From NCBI GenBank assembly GCA_030539495.1, contig JAUNRX010000005.1, positions 1 to 51,843 on the forward strand: DNA of 51,843 bases, read 5' to 3'. A program made the translations under genes and the position numbers. The DNA is from a bacterium (GTDB lineage Bacteria; Bacillota; Clostridia; Lachnospirales; Lachnospiraceae). Positions 27,501 to 35,534 of this stretch are shown here, piece after piece. The notes beneath the pieces were generated by a model that saw only the letters and a list, made by a program, of their open reading frames with translations, made no database searches and had not been told where the DNA came from. Positions within the stretch are counted from its first letter, which is position 1, and every line of letters starts with the position of its first letter.

Positions 27501-28619
27501 CAGACATGGGATCTGCAGCTATATCAGGAGGGAATTAAGCTGAAAGCAGGGAAGAAATACTCCATCAGCTTTAAGGCAAAATCAACAATTGCCCGTGATA
27601 TTGCCATTGAGTTCCCTACAGCAGTACCATTTCAGACAGCAAGCCTTACAGAAAAGTATCAGCAGTTTAACTATGAATATACGCCAGCCCAGGATATCTC
27701 TGCTAAGATCAATTTCTTGTTAGGAAATGTGAACGGAGTTAGCAATCAGGATAATCCACATATCATATACTTTGATGATGTCGTGATTAAGGAGGCAGAG
27801 GAAGTTCCACCTGAAAAGGTTGAAGTTACTAATGTTACATTAAATGGGACAGACACTACCTTAGCAGTGGGCATGACATATCAGTTAGAAGCTAAGATAA
27901 CTCCGGACAATGCTACAGATAAGCAGGTTACTTATACATCAAGTAATGAAAAGGTAGTAAAAGTATCCGCCGATGGAACAATTACTGCAGTAGGAAAAGG
28001 AAAGGCAGACATTATTGCAAAGGCAGGAAATAAAACAGCTACATTTAAGGTGACAGTAATACAAAAGCCATCCAAGATCGAAAATGTAAAGATATGCAGA
28101 CAAACGGATACCACCGTCAAAGTATCTTATAACAAGGTATGTGGTGCAACTGGTTACGAGATACAAGTAATGAAAGACAAAGAGATGGTAAGTGATAAGA
28201 AGACTTTGATGACCTCGTATACAATCAAAGGATTGGAGCAGGCAACGGCATATAAAGTAAGAGTAAGGGCATATAAAGTTGTAAATGGAACTTATTTTTA
28301 TGGTGATTTTTCTCCATACTGTGATGTAACGACCACACCTAAAAAAGTCCAGTTAAAAGGCTTAGACCGTATAAATAGGACAAGTCTTAAACTTACCTGG
28401 AATAAGGTGAAGAATGCTTCCGGATATGAAGTCTACATGAAAGAAGGGATTGGGCTGTATAAGGTTGTAGCAATACTTCCAGATAAATCAGACTCTTATA
28501 CCTTGAATTCATTAAGAGCGGGAAGAATTTATACTTGTAAAGTACGGGCCTTTTGTTTGGTAAATGGAAAGAAAGTATATGGAGAATTTAGCGATATAAA
28601 AGTTAGAATGATGTTATAA
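24564..28619 (+). CDS. Secreted multi-domain GH16 beta-glucanase (laminarinase type)
   Basis: A 1351-residue exported enzyme predicted to cleave beta-1,3(1,3-1,4)-glucans. The signal peptide ends near TYAEG (about residue 38). The GH16 domain is at about 65-340, with the catalytic motif GEIDIMEARG (nucleophile Glu211, acid/base Glu216) and the substrate-cleft WPAFWMMP. Four CBM4_9-like jelly-roll domains follow at about 382-522, 545-684, 699-839 and 937-1079 (each with a YxxSFKAK-type core strand), with an Ig-like spacer at 840-935. Then come a Big2 domain at 1085-1165 and two FN3 domains at 1168-1257 and 1260-1351. No sortase or S-layer anchor was seen. The start ATG 24564 follows AAGGGG; GTG 24561 is an alternative. 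Single-gene unit. Confidence 0.93.
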   Translation: MEKIKQFSQILRRTKKGTAAFVSALMVFTVIPVNKTYAEGTSGEETPQVGETVDITTKDSGTEETKDWQLVWSDEFTGNTLDQTKWGYMVGTGAEYGNDGWGNSEAEYYTDGENAEVKDGKLVITAKKTGDNAGKYGGKPYTSTRLWTKGNSGCVENGKNEAGTEGGQALFAKKYGRFEAAISLPEGTGYWPAFWMMPAYDKYGAWATSGEIDIMEARGRVTNSVGGTIHYGDVWPNNKYNGGTYTKDDFTTSGEHVYALEWEPGEMRWYVDNELYYKTGDWYSKSSNNADDYTYGAPFDQPFYIMLNLAVGGTYDEGQLDQTIDGGQMKVDYVRVYDLVGKDGTVGQYNENVAPSTTKVGELLGGQVGDNLTSSSLKNINKVVDDYDKNSTNGWDLLALTGFGGDASASDADDAAKITIANGGSQTYSVQLTHKLPLTYGYTYQVSFKAKADAARTASVKLGQAGGSFAAYTDTFIPELTTDWKTYTYTFDMKSKTDKNCRLEINMGQNTSSVYLKDIQVVSTGTTKIAGENEAKEPLANGQHVYNGTFDQGNKVNDLGSMTRLKYWNVENTDATVDASSREVKMVSTGDKKSTLKQVGIQMLKKDSYRLSFDARSEQASTLGVKMMSSDGTSYLNEATKLSNQMSTYTYEFTVDDKGDTMGQLVFELENNNIPVYLDNVSVIRTTDHNVDYSGVKCYLIGNGKFEAGTSSWEAYQSNMGVDQVDGANQLWIAAAKSANNYDMMLLNRDLAFKSGLSYTLKFKAKTTGSTNQPLTVRIQRDTDWASLLDQEVTVNSEWKEYEYEFKPSYDDNFNLKFLLSGVTENCNFNFKDIELYVTNKPVAEAAYLYDAGETLAGQDVTIPYVNKQGWDENKTISYYVNDQLVDADKVTLDRKNKTITIDKSLFGEANAYTIKATAPEYDMTNTVTHTVLDKSGNLVTNGDFSKGVTAWNSYFTNGCGNFSVENEEAKVNFTWHEGQTWDLQLYQEGIKLKAGKKYSISFKAKSTIARDIAIEFPTAVPFQTASLTEKYQQFNYEYTPAQDISAKINFLLGNVNGVSNQDNPHIIYFDDVVIKEAEEVPPEKVEVTNVTLNGTDTTLAVGMTYQLEAKITPDNATDKQVTYTSSNEKVVKVSADGTITAVGKGKADIIAKAGNKTATFKVTVIQKPSKIENVKICRQTDTTVKVSYNKVCGATGYEIQVMKDKEMVSDKKTLMTSYTIKGLEQATAYKVRVRAYKVVNGTYFYGDFSPYCDVTTTPKKVQLKGLDRINRTSLKLTWNKVKNASGYEVYMKEGIGLYKVVAILPDKSDSYTLNSLRAGRIYTCKVRAFCLVNGKKVYGEFSDIKVRMML

Positions 28620-28622
28620 AAA

Positions 28623-28670
28623 TAGAACCCCTTGTATTAGAGAAACACTAATATAAGGGGTTCTATATAA
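28623..28670 (+). terminator. Terminator after the GH16 gene
   Basis: A 17-bp stem with one G-U pair (28623-28639 with 28649-28665). The stem begins TAGAACCCC and ends GGGGTTCTA; the T-tract is weak. It may also end the converging amidase transcript. Confidence 0.8.
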
Positions 28671-28687
28671 TTTGCTTGGAATTTAAT

Positions 28688-29386
28688 TTATTTATTTTTT
28701 TGGTAGTAGTCCCAGACTTGAGTTTTAAGCTTTTCCCATGCATCCTCGTGGTCTACATAGTATTTGGGACATATTTTGCCGGTTACATCGTAGTGGCGGA
28801 TGATGTCATCCTTGGATAAATCATAAGTATCTAGCAGCCAGGCAACAAGTTTTGTTAAGGCATTGCAAGTATCTGTAGTGAACTTTCCATCGACTTTGGG
28901 ATGACAGACTTCTATGCTGATCGTATCGCTGTTTCGATTGTTGGAAGCATAGGAAATCTCATTTAAAGGAATGCACTGGATGATTGTACCGTCAGTACCT
29001 ACTACGAAGTGGCTGCTTGCACTTGTATCACCGGACTCTGCAAGGCTTTCAAAATAATCTCGGTTGGCTTGGGCAGTGGAACCCGGGTTTCCAACATAGT
29101 GGATTACGATTGAGTTTACCTTTTTTAGCTTGGTTTGAGGTCTTGAATATTTGTTTGGCGTAAGTAAATCTTCTGTGATAGAAGGCTTTACTATAGTGGC
29201 GGATGTACTGGTTGAACTGGTTTGGCCGGTTAAACGTGATAGGACAGTAAAGCTTGAAGTAAGACTTCTTGCCTTAAAAGCATTGATCAGCACGGTACAG
29301 CAAATGATAATCAGCAGTATGCCAATCAGTCTTTTATAAAACTGTTTTGTATGTTTGGATTTCTTGAATTTTTTAAGTTTTAACAT
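28688..29386 (-). CDS. Membrane-anchored N-acetylmuramoyl-L-alanine amidase
   Basis: A 232-residue protein with one N-terminal transmembrane helix (about 19-38, LIGILLIIICCTVLINAF) and an extracytoplasmic Amidase_2 (PGRP-like) domain from about 90. Zinc ligands are visible: His in IVIHYVGN, His in RHYDVTGK and Cys in KICPKYY; the catalytic region has SSHFVVGTDGTI and SIEVCHP. It cuts the amide bond between MurNAc and the peptide stem. Upstream gene is the dCMP deaminase, 25 bp away on the same strand. Confidence 0.9.
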   Translation of the reverse strand: MLKLKKFKKSKHTKQFYKRLIGILLIIICCTVLINAFKARSLTSSFTVLSRLTGQTSSTSTSATIVKPSITEDLLTPNKYSRPQTKLKKVNSIVIHYVGNPGSTAQANRDYFESLAESGDTSASSHFVVGTDGTIIQCIPLNEISYASNNRNSDTISIEVCHPKVDGKFTTDTCNALTKLVAWLLDTYDLSKDDIIRHYDVTGKICPKYYVDHEDAWEKLKTQVWDYYQKNK

Positions 29387-29411
29387 GGCATTTTCCTAAA
29401 AACACGCCTGA

Positions 29412-29891
29412 CTATAAGTCAAGCGTGATTGCCTTATCTGCCATATTGTATTGGCGGTATGTGAGTCCGGCACTCTTCATCATTCGTTTGCTGGCGATTA
29501 CAGATCCGGTATTGGCATATTTATCTTGTAAGTAGATTACCTCTTTGATACCTACTTGGATTAATGCTTTTGTACATTCGTTACATGGAAATAGGGTAGT
29601 ATATACTTTTGAGCCTTTTAGGTTGACTCCCGTATAGTTTAAGATTGCATTTAATTCTGCATGGCATACATAAGGATATTTCGTGTCTAAGAAATCACCT
29701 TCACGATCCCATGGATATTCATCATCGGAACACCCTTGAGGCATGCCATTGTATCCCATGCTTAAGATGCGGTTTTCTTCATTTACGATACAGCACCCTA
29801 CGCTTGTACTAGGATCTTTGCTTCGCTTGCTAGAGAGTAACGCTACTCCCATAAAGTATTCATCCCAGTTTAAAAAATCTTGTCGTTTCAT
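29412..29891 (-). CDS. dCMP deaminase (ComEB family)
   Basis: A zinc deaminase of 159 residues predicted to convert dCMP to dUMP for dTTP synthesis. The zinc motif is HAE (CHAELNAILNY) and PCNEC (LFPCNECTKALIQ). The start RQDFLNWDEYFMGVALLSS and the DPSTSVGCCIV segment are typical. Its ATG directly abuts the stop of the upstream DUF1461 gene, with AGGAGG inside that gene, so translation is coupled. Confidence 0.93.
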   Translation of the reverse strand: MKRQDFLNWDEYFMGVALLSSKRSKDPSTSVGCCIVNEENRILSMGYNGMPQGCSDDEYPWDREGDFLDTKYPYVCHAELNAILNYTGVNLKGSKVYTTLFPCNECTKALIQVGIKEVIYLQDKYANTGSVIASKRMMKSAGLTYRQYNMADKAITLDL

Positions 29892-30539
29892 TTATATAAG
29901 GTCCTCCTGCTTTTTATGTCGTCTATATAGTAAATATAGGATGCCGCTTCCAAACAGTACAAAGATTACAATAAAGATTGCACAGTGAAGAAAAAATTCT
30001 TCGGGAAGAAGCAATATAATTGGATCGGTTCTTGGATCGAACAGCCAGTCATCGTTATTGAAAAATAACTTGTGAAATAGGATAAAGGTTTGATCGAAAT
30101 TAATCGCACATGCGGTTCCAACAAGGAGTGGCAGTACAATACAAGTAATTGAGGAAGTTTTGAGATATCGATATTCTTTTTTTCTTCGTTTATAGAATAC
30201 AGCTATAATCAACATAATTCCGGAAATTGCTGCAATAAAGTAGAAAGCAATGAAGATATCTTTTACTTCTTTAAAATGTGACAATGCACTTTCTGAGGAA
30301 GGTAATGTTGGGAAACGAAGTTCTCCCATATTAAGTGGGGAACAATAATCAATTAATGCATTGTAATTTTTCATGATTTCGTCTTGACTGTAACCGGTTT
30401 GTTCTACTAAATTTAATGCCGTTACATCGTGCTGATATATACTTCGACAATTTATTACAATAATAACACCAATTGAGATAAAAAATAATGTAAAAAGTAT
30501 ACCAATTCCTAAATTAGAAAGTTTTCTTTTGGTTTCCAC
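29892..30539 (-). CDS. DUF1461 (TIGR01906) integral membrane protein
   Basis: A 215-residue protein with about four or five helices: near 12-31, 96-115, 130-147 and 185-206. The segment FNNDDWLFDPRTDPIILLLPEEFF is the family signature. Function is unknown. GTG start at 30539 after AAAGGAGG. First gene of a minus-strand unit with dCMP deaminase and amidase, served by a good promoter at 30596-30624. Confidence 0.85.
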   Translation of the reverse strand: METKRKLSNLGIGILFTLFFISIGVIIVINCRSIYQHDVTALNLVEQTGYSQDEIMKNYNALIDYCSPLNMGELRFPTLPSSESALSHFKEVKDIFIAFYFIAAISGIMLIIAVFYKRRKKEYRYLKTSSITCIVLPLLVGTACAINFDQTFILFHKLFFNNDDWLFDPRTDPIILLLPEEFFLHCAIFIVIFVLFGSGILYLLYRRHKKQEDLI

Positions 30540-30595
30540 AGAAATACTTCCTCCTTTGCTTTTTTTATGATTCTTACGGGCTTTTCTAATTGTCT

Positions 30596-30624
30596 ATTAT
30601 AGTATATTTTTGTAAGCATCGCAA
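30596..30624 (-). promoter_or_regulatory. Promoter of the DUF1461-dCMP deaminase-amidase unit
   Basis: On the minus strand TTGCGA (30624-30619) and TATAAT (30601-30596) are 17 bp apart. It diverges from the purH riboswitch. Confidence 0.75.
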
Positions 30625-30739
30625 CAAAAGAAAGCGCAAGGAAGGGGAATTAGGTGATAAGAATATAGATAAGTAATACTTATAAATGGAATTAAAGAAT
30701 AAGATAACGCTTATAAGAATAAAATCTTGCATTCTAAAA

Positions 30740-30750
30740 TATGATATAGT
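30740..30750 (+). promoter_or_regulatory. Extended -10 promoter of purH
   Basis: TATGA-TATAGT matches an extended -10 (TRTGN) just upstream of the riboswitch; no good -35 is seen. Transcription would start near 30757. Confidence 0.55.
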
Positions 30751-30762
30751 AGTATTAAGTTA

Positions 30763-30867
30763 TCAATTCGTATGACTGGCGGAAAAATGGGAGAAACCCA
30801 TAGGGAGTACGAATATTTTATATGCCGACCGCCTGGGCAGCCTAATGGTTACTCAGACGGTCTTTTT
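30763..30867 (+). promoter_or_regulatory. ZTP riboswitch (pfl motif) with terminator, controlling purH
   Basis: The outer stem ATTCGTA (30766-30772) pairs with TACGAAT (30808-30814). The conserved ATGACTGGCGG and the GGGAG...AGGGAG core lie inside it, followed by the hallmark GCCGACCGCCTGGGCAGCC at 30824-30842. These are the two halves of the pfl/ZTP RNA joined by a pseudoknot. GACCGCCTG (30827-30835) also pairs with CAGACGGTC (30854-30862) to form a terminator with T5. ZTP/ZMP accumulate when 10-formyl-THF is short, and PurH uses ZMP plus 10-formyl-THF, so the target fits: ligand binding should prevent termination. Confidence 0.95.
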
Positions 30868-30947
30868 GTTTCTATATGTAAAATTATTACATAAATAAAG
30901 AAGCAGAAAGACCACGATGTATGTTAGGAATGAAAAGGAGAATGGAA

Positions 30948-32501
30948 ATGAGAGCATTAATCAGCGTTTCAGACAAAACAGGTATCGTAGAATTTGCCAA
31001 AGAGTTAGTGAACTTAGGAATTGAGATTATTTCTACTGGTGGAACTTACAACAAGTTAAAGGCAGAGGGTGTACCTGCAATTGAGATTTCAGATTTAACT
31101 GGATTTCCAGAATGTTTAGACGGTAGAGTAAAGACGCTTCATCCAATTGTTCATGCTGGACTTCTTGCTATGCGTAGCAAACCAGAACATATGCAACAAT
31201 TAAAGGACTTAAATATTCAGACAATCGACATGGTTGTTGTTAACCTTTATCCTTTCAAAGAGACAATCTTAAAAGATGGCGTTACAAGAGCAGAAGCAGT
31301 TGAAAATATCGATATCGGTGGCCCAACAATGCTTCGCAGTGCTGCAAAGAACTACCAAGATGTTGCGGTAGTAACGGATCCAAGAGATTATGAAACAGTA
31401 CTTAATGAATTAAAAGAAGAAAAGCAAGTAAGTTTAGATACAAAATTCTACTTAATGCAGAAAGTATTTTTGCATACATCCAATTACGATACAATGATCG
31501 CTGATTACTTAAAGAAAGAAAGAAACGATCATGAATTACCAGAAACATTGACAATGACATTTGAAAAAGTTCAGGATATGCGTTATGGTGAAAATCCTCA
31601 TCAAAAAGCTGCATTCTACCGTGAAATTGGTAAGAAACATGGTTCTTTAACAGACGCAAAACAATACAACGGAAAAGAATTATCTTTCAATAACATCAAT
31701 GATACAAACGGTGCATTAGAGTTATTAAAAGAATTCACAGAACCAACCGTTGTTGCTTGTAAACATGGTAATCCTTGTGCAGTTGCAAGCGATGAGAACA
31801 TTGTAGAAGCTTACATAAAGGCATTTAATGCAGATAAGGTTTCTATCTATGGCGGTATTGTTGTTGTAAACCGCCCAGTGACAAAAGCATTAGCAGAAGA
31901 GATGGCTAAGATCTTCCTTGAAGTAATCGTAGCTCCAAGTTATGAAAAAGAAGCACTTGAAATTCTTTGCAAGAAGAAAAATCTTCGTGTATTAGAACTT
32001 CCTGAAATCGATGTTCCTCAGGATGAAAATGCTTACGATCTTAAGAAGGTAAACGGTGGTGTAATCGTTCAGACCATCGACAGCAAATTATTAAATGAAG
32101 CTGACCTTAAAGTCGTAACAGACAGACAGCCAACGGAAAAAGAAATGGAAGACATGATGTTTGCATGGAGAGTCGTTAAATTTGTAAAATCCAACGGAAT
32201 TGCATTAGCAAAAGACAAACATACCGTTGGAATTGGACCAGGTCAGGTAAACAGAGTATGGGCTGCGGAACAATGTGTTGAACATGCAAAAGAATTAATT
32301 AGCGAAGATGCTGCGGTTGGTTCCGTTCTTGCTTCCGATGCATACTTACCATTTAATGATACCGTAGAAGCTGCTCATAAAGCCGGAGTTACTGCAATCA
32401 TCCAACCAGGTGGATCCATCAGAGATCAGGAGAGTATTGATAAATGTAATGAATATGGCATTGCCATGGTATTTACAGGAATGAGACATTTCAGACACTA
32501 A
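30948..32501 (+). CDS. purH: Bifunctional AICAR transformylase / IMP cyclohydrolase
   Basis: Catalyses the last two steps of IMP synthesis, 517 residues. The N-terminal IMP cyclohydrolase (about 1-190) starts MRALISVSDKTGIVEFAKEL and has STGGTYNKLKAEG. The AICAR transformylase half has RYGENPHQKAAFY, CKHGNPCAVA (catalytic Lys-His) and ends with IQPGGSIRDQESI and MVFTGMRHFRH. The longest frame starts at 30921, but ATG 30948 is seven bases after AAAGGAG and gives the standard N terminus. It stands alone under the ZTP riboswitch; no other pur genes are nearby. Confidence 0.97.
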   Translation: MRALISVSDKTGIVEFAKELVNLGIEIISTGGTYNKLKAEGVPAIEISDLTGFPECLDGRVKTLHPIVHAGLLAMRSKPEHMQQLKDLNIQTIDMVVVNLYPFKETILKDGVTRAEAVENIDIGGPTMLRSAAKNYQDVAVVTDPRDYETVLNELKEEKQVSLDTKFYLMQKVFLHTSNYDTMIADYLKKERNDHELPETLTMTFEKVQDMRYGENPHQKAAFYREIGKKHGSLTDAKQYNGKELSFNNINDTNGALELLKEFTEPTVVACKHGNPCAVASDENIVEAYIKAFNADKVSIYGGIVVVNRPVTKALAEEMAKIFLEVIVAPSYEKEALEILCKKKNLRVLELPEIDVPQDENAYDLKKVNGGVIVQTIDSKLLNEADLKVVTDRQPTEKEMEDMMFAWRVVKFVKSNGIALAKDKHTVGIGPGQVNRVWAAEQCVEHAKELISEDAAVGSVLASDAYLPFNDTVEAAHKAGVTAIIQPGGSIRDQESIDKCNEYGIAMVFTGMRHFRH

Positions 32502-32510
32502 AATATGAAA

Positions 32511-32546
32511 GAGGAGTGAGTGCGATGGCACCCACTCCTCTTTTCT
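32511..32546 (+). terminator. Terminator after purH
   Basis: A 13-bp stem with one mismatch (GAGGAGTGAGTGC 32511-32523 with GCACCCACTCCTC 32528-32540), a GATG loop and TTTTCT. Confidence 0.9.
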
Positions 32547-32620
32547 ATTAGAGACGAATTTTAAGTTTTCAAACAATAGAAGTATTTTTAGATGATGCTG
32601 ACATCGCAAAGTTATTCTTA

Positions 32621-33016
32621 TTATAGGTATCTATTTTCCTCATAGTAGTCCTTTAGTATGGTAACAACGTCCTCAATCGGAATTTGATAGGTCTTTGCTG
32701 TAGAAGCAACTTGTTTTAACTGTTCCTTGATCAAGGAAAGTTCATTGTTCTTATCTACTGCTTGGCTGTGATCGGTAACAAAACTGACTTCATCATCCAA
32801 GGTGTGGATCAGCTGTTCTTTTTCCAGGATATCGTATGCTTGCTTGGTAGTATTTACACTGATATGTAAGGTTCGTGCCAATGCGTGAATACTAGGCATA
32901 GCCTCGCCTGGTTTTAGCTCATTTGACACAATTCTTTTGCGCAGTTCCTCGGCAATCTGATTAGAGATTGGCAAGTCACAATTATTGTTGATGGCAATAT
33001 TCATAATATTACTCAT
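32621..33016 (-). CDS. GntR-family (YtrA-type) transcriptional regulator
   Basis: A 131-residue repressor: an N-terminal winged helix at about 10-75 (PISNQIAEELRKRIVSNELK, PGEAMPSIHALARTLHISVN, TTKQAYDILEKEQLI) and a short C-terminal helical part, as in YtrA-subfamily regulators that control ABC exporters. ATG 33016 follows GGAGGT; nine extra upstream codons lack a site. It lies directly downstream of an ABC transporter operon on the same strand but has its own promoter and is separated by a terminator. It probably regulates that operon; the ligand is unknown. Confidence 0.85.
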   Translation of the reverse strand: MSNIMNIAINNNCDLPISNQIAEELRKRIVSNELKPGEAMPSIHALARTLHISVNTTKQAYDILEKEQLIHTLDDEVSFVTDHSQAVDKNNELSLIKEQLKQVASTAKTYQIPIEDVVTILKDYYEENRYL

Positions 33017-33061
33017 GTATCTACCTCCCTGACGATAAGACACGTTCCAATGTTTGTATCC

Positions 33062-33072
33062 ATTATAGCATA
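33062..33072 (-). promoter_or_regulatory. Extended -10 promoter of the GntR gene
   Basis: On the minus strand TATGC-TATAAT, a perfect -10 with TRTGN extension; the -35 is poor. Confidence 0.65.
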
Positions 33073-33093
33073 CCCCTTACAGAAATAGGAAAT

Positions 33094-33130
33094 AAAAAAC
33101 CCCAATTTCATAAAAGAAATGGGGTTTTTT
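33094..33130 (-). terminator. Terminator of the ABC operon
   Basis: GAAATGGGGTTTTTT (33116-33130) pairs with AAAAAACCCC...TTTC (33094-33109) with one bulged base. On the minus strand the stem ends in T6ATTT. Confidence 0.85.
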
Positions 33131-33150
33131 ATGGGCATAAATTTATTGAA

Positions 33151-34572
33151 CTAGACTTCCCTTCGTGTAAAGCCGTCATATGCTGTCCATAACAGGACGA
33201 TCATATGTACAATAATAACGATTATCGCAAATGTCATTGTCTGATTAGGGAAAAGGCTGTTTCCTGCTTGAATAGTAGCAAGATCCGTATTTGCGAAGAA
33301 TAAATAACGTCCCCAATCCTGATTAATCATGGAAAGAATTCCTGTAATGATACTTCCGGAGATAGAAAGTGCAATACTGATACCGATTGCGATTGCAGAA
33401 TTTCTAAATAAGGAGGAGAGTGCAAATGCAAGTGTTCCGTAGCAGATAATATCAATAAATGCATATAGATAGAGTTTTGCTACATATAAGAAACCACTGT
33501 ACATGGTAACTGAGCCATTGGATGCGGTAATATAGGATGCACCTAAATGATCTGCACCGCCCAGAATAAGGGAAAACAATACACAGATGATATAGTATCC
33601 AACTACACAGAAGAAGGAGAAAGATACTACCATTAAATATTTACTGATAATGATTTTTCTACGATTAATCGGATTGATTAAAAGGAACTTAATCGTACCG
33701 GAAGAAAATTCAGTTGCTACGCATGAACCTGCAATGATTAACATAAGGATCTGAATCATGGTAACAAAGCTTGCAGAGAGCTGTAATACATTCCAGAACT
33801 TGCTGCTTGTACTGCTTAAATTCATTGAACTAGACATACCCATACTACCTACAATAGACATATCTGAGCTACTGTCCATATTGTTTGTGATGGCATTGTC
33901 GATAATGGCATCTGTTTGCTTTTCATCTAATAATTTATTTAGTACTAAGTAAGAATTATATTTGTTTTTATAATTTGTACTATTTTCTCCGGTAGAAGTA
34001 TATATTCTTTCTAATTGATCTTGCAGTGAAAGCAAGTTATTTGCACAGGAGAAAAGCTTCGGATCATCTTTTGGATTGATTGATTGATCAAGACAATATT
34101 GATACGGATTTGTCACCGCTTTGTCGCTGCCCGGGAAGGTATAGGTATTTGGCTTGTATTGATTTGCCATAACTTTTACATAATCCGTAGGATTTCCTGA
34201 TTTAAGGGAAACCGCAGCTTCATCAAAGAGTTTTCTGTTGGCTTCATTTGTTCCAACGGAAAGTAAATCGGCAGCAGAATATAGTTCATCGTAGATCCAA
34301 TTCTCAAGGTTATACATGCCAAGTTCTTTGACTTTCATCAAAACGAAGTAGTCAGGATATGTTTTGTCTTCTATGGTGGTGTAGCTGTTTAGCTGATCAT
34401 TTACATAGCTTTCGCTCATATAATCATTGTCGGAGTAGTATTCAGTCATGTCTAGCTCCATGCTGGATAAGAACAGCAGCCCAAGAGAGATTACAAGAAG
34501 AATAGCCAGCCAAATGATCGTACTTTTCTTCTTAAAAATCTTAATATACTCATTTTTAATTAAATTCAGCAT
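33151..34572 (-). CDS. ABC-2 type exporter permease
   Basis: A 473-residue membrane subunit: a first helix at about 19-38 (STIIWLAILLVISLGLLFLS), a large outside domain at about 40-255, and five more helices to the end. The start MLNLIKNEYIKIFKKKSTI is typical of ABC-2 permeases paired with BcrA-like ATPases. It follows the ATPase after 2 bp. The substrate is unknown; relatives export peptides, antibiotics or lipids. Last gene of the operon. Confidence 0.85.
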   Translation of the reverse strand: MLNLIKNEYIKIFKKKSTIIWLAILLVISLGLLFLSSMELDMTEYYSDNDYMSESYVNDQLNSYTTIEDKTYPDYFVLMKVKELGMYNLENWIYDELYSAADLLSVGTNEANRKLFDEAAVSLKSGNPTDYVKVMANQYKPNTYTFPGSDKAVTNPYQYCLDQSINPKDDPKLFSCANNLLSLQDQLERIYTSTGENSTNYKNKYNSYLVLNKLLDEKQTDAIIDNAITNNMDSSSDMSIVGSMGMSSSMNLSSTSSKFWNVLQLSASFVTMIQILMLIIAGSCVATEFSSGTIKFLLINPINRRKIIISKYLMVVSFSFFCVVGYYIICVLFSLILGGADHLGASYITASNGSVTMYSGFLYVAKLYLYAFIDIICYGTLAFALSSLFRNSAIAIGISIALSISGSIITGILSMINQDWGRYLFFANTDLATIQAGNSLFPNQTMTFAIIVIIVHMIVLLWTAYDGFTRREV

Positions 34573-34574
34573 CC

Positions 34575-35534
34575 TTAGTTTCCTCCTTTCGTAGTAAGCT
34601 CGATAAATGCATCTTCTAAGTTTCGGTGGTCTTTTGTAGTAACATTATAAAGATCAATATCATTTGTAATCAGTACTTTGTTGATATCCTTAATAAATAC
34701 ATTTGCAGAGTCGCTATGATCTAAGCCTAGTTCAATATGGTGATCATCCAATACCTGAATGGAGTTTGCTTGATTTGCTTGTAATGGTGTATGATCAAGG
34801 ATAATCTGGCTTGCAAGGGAAGCATTGCTTACTTCCAGTACATAATGAGTGGTTCCGTCAGAGCTTTGATTTATAAAGTCTTCTACGGAAGTAACACTAA
34901 GAAGTGTTCCATTGGTTACAATGCCGACACGATCACACATCAATTCCATCTCACTCATTAAATGACTGGATACAAGAACACAGATACCAGTTTCATGAGC
35001 AAGATAGCGAAGTAAGTCACGTAGCTGTTTGATGCCGGCAGGATCCAGTCCATTGGTTGGTTCATCAAGAATAAGCACTTTAGGGTTGTGCATGATTGCT
35101 TGAGCCACACCGAGACGCTGACGCATACCAAGTGAGTATTTACCAACCTTATCATTAATGCGATCCGTTAATCCTACGATATCAATGACTTCTTTTAAGC
35201 GTTCCGGGGTTACCCCTTTTCTCATCCTTGCGTATTGTTTTAGATTATCCAGTCCGGACATATACTTATAGAATTCCGGATTTTCTACAATGGCACCTAT
35301 ATTGGAGAGTGCAGCTTCGAAGTTCTTTGTTACGCTGGAACCACAGATGCTGATATCTCCGTCATCAATTTGAAGCATGCCTACGATCATCTTAATCGTA
35401 GTCGTTTTTCCGGCACCATTTGGACCTAAAAATCCAAAAACTTCGCCAGTGTATGTTTCGAGGGAAATATCATGTAGTATCTGACGCTTCCCAAAATATT
35501 TATTAATATGGTCTATTTTTAATGCAACTTCCAT
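34575..35534 (-). CDS. ABC transporter ATP-binding protein (BcrA/drug-export type)
   Basis: A 319-residue ATPase: Walker A GPNGAGKTT, Q-loop VENPEFYKYMSG, signature YSLGMRQRLG, Walker B VLILDEPTNGLDP, and H-loop SSHLMSEMELM. A C-terminal extension of about 90 residues is usual for the BcrA group. Its ATG overlaps the stop of the upstream gene by one base (TAATG), so the three proteins are made together. Confidence 0.92.
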   Translation of the reverse strand: MEVALKIDHINKYFGKRQILHDISLETYTGEVFGFLGPNGAGKTTTIKMIVGMLQIDDGDISICGSSVTKNFEAALSNIGAIVENPEFYKYMSGLDNLKQYARMRKGVTPERLKEVIDIVGLTDRINDKVGKYSLGMRQRLGVAQAIMHNPKVLILDEPTNGLDPAGIKQLRDLLRYLAHETGICVLVSSHLMSEMELMCDRVGIVTNGTLLSVTSVEDFINQSSDGTTHYVLEVSNASLASQIILDHTPLQANQANSIQVLDDHHIELGLDHSDSANVFIKDINKVLITNDIDLYNVTTKDHRNLEDAFIELTTKGGN

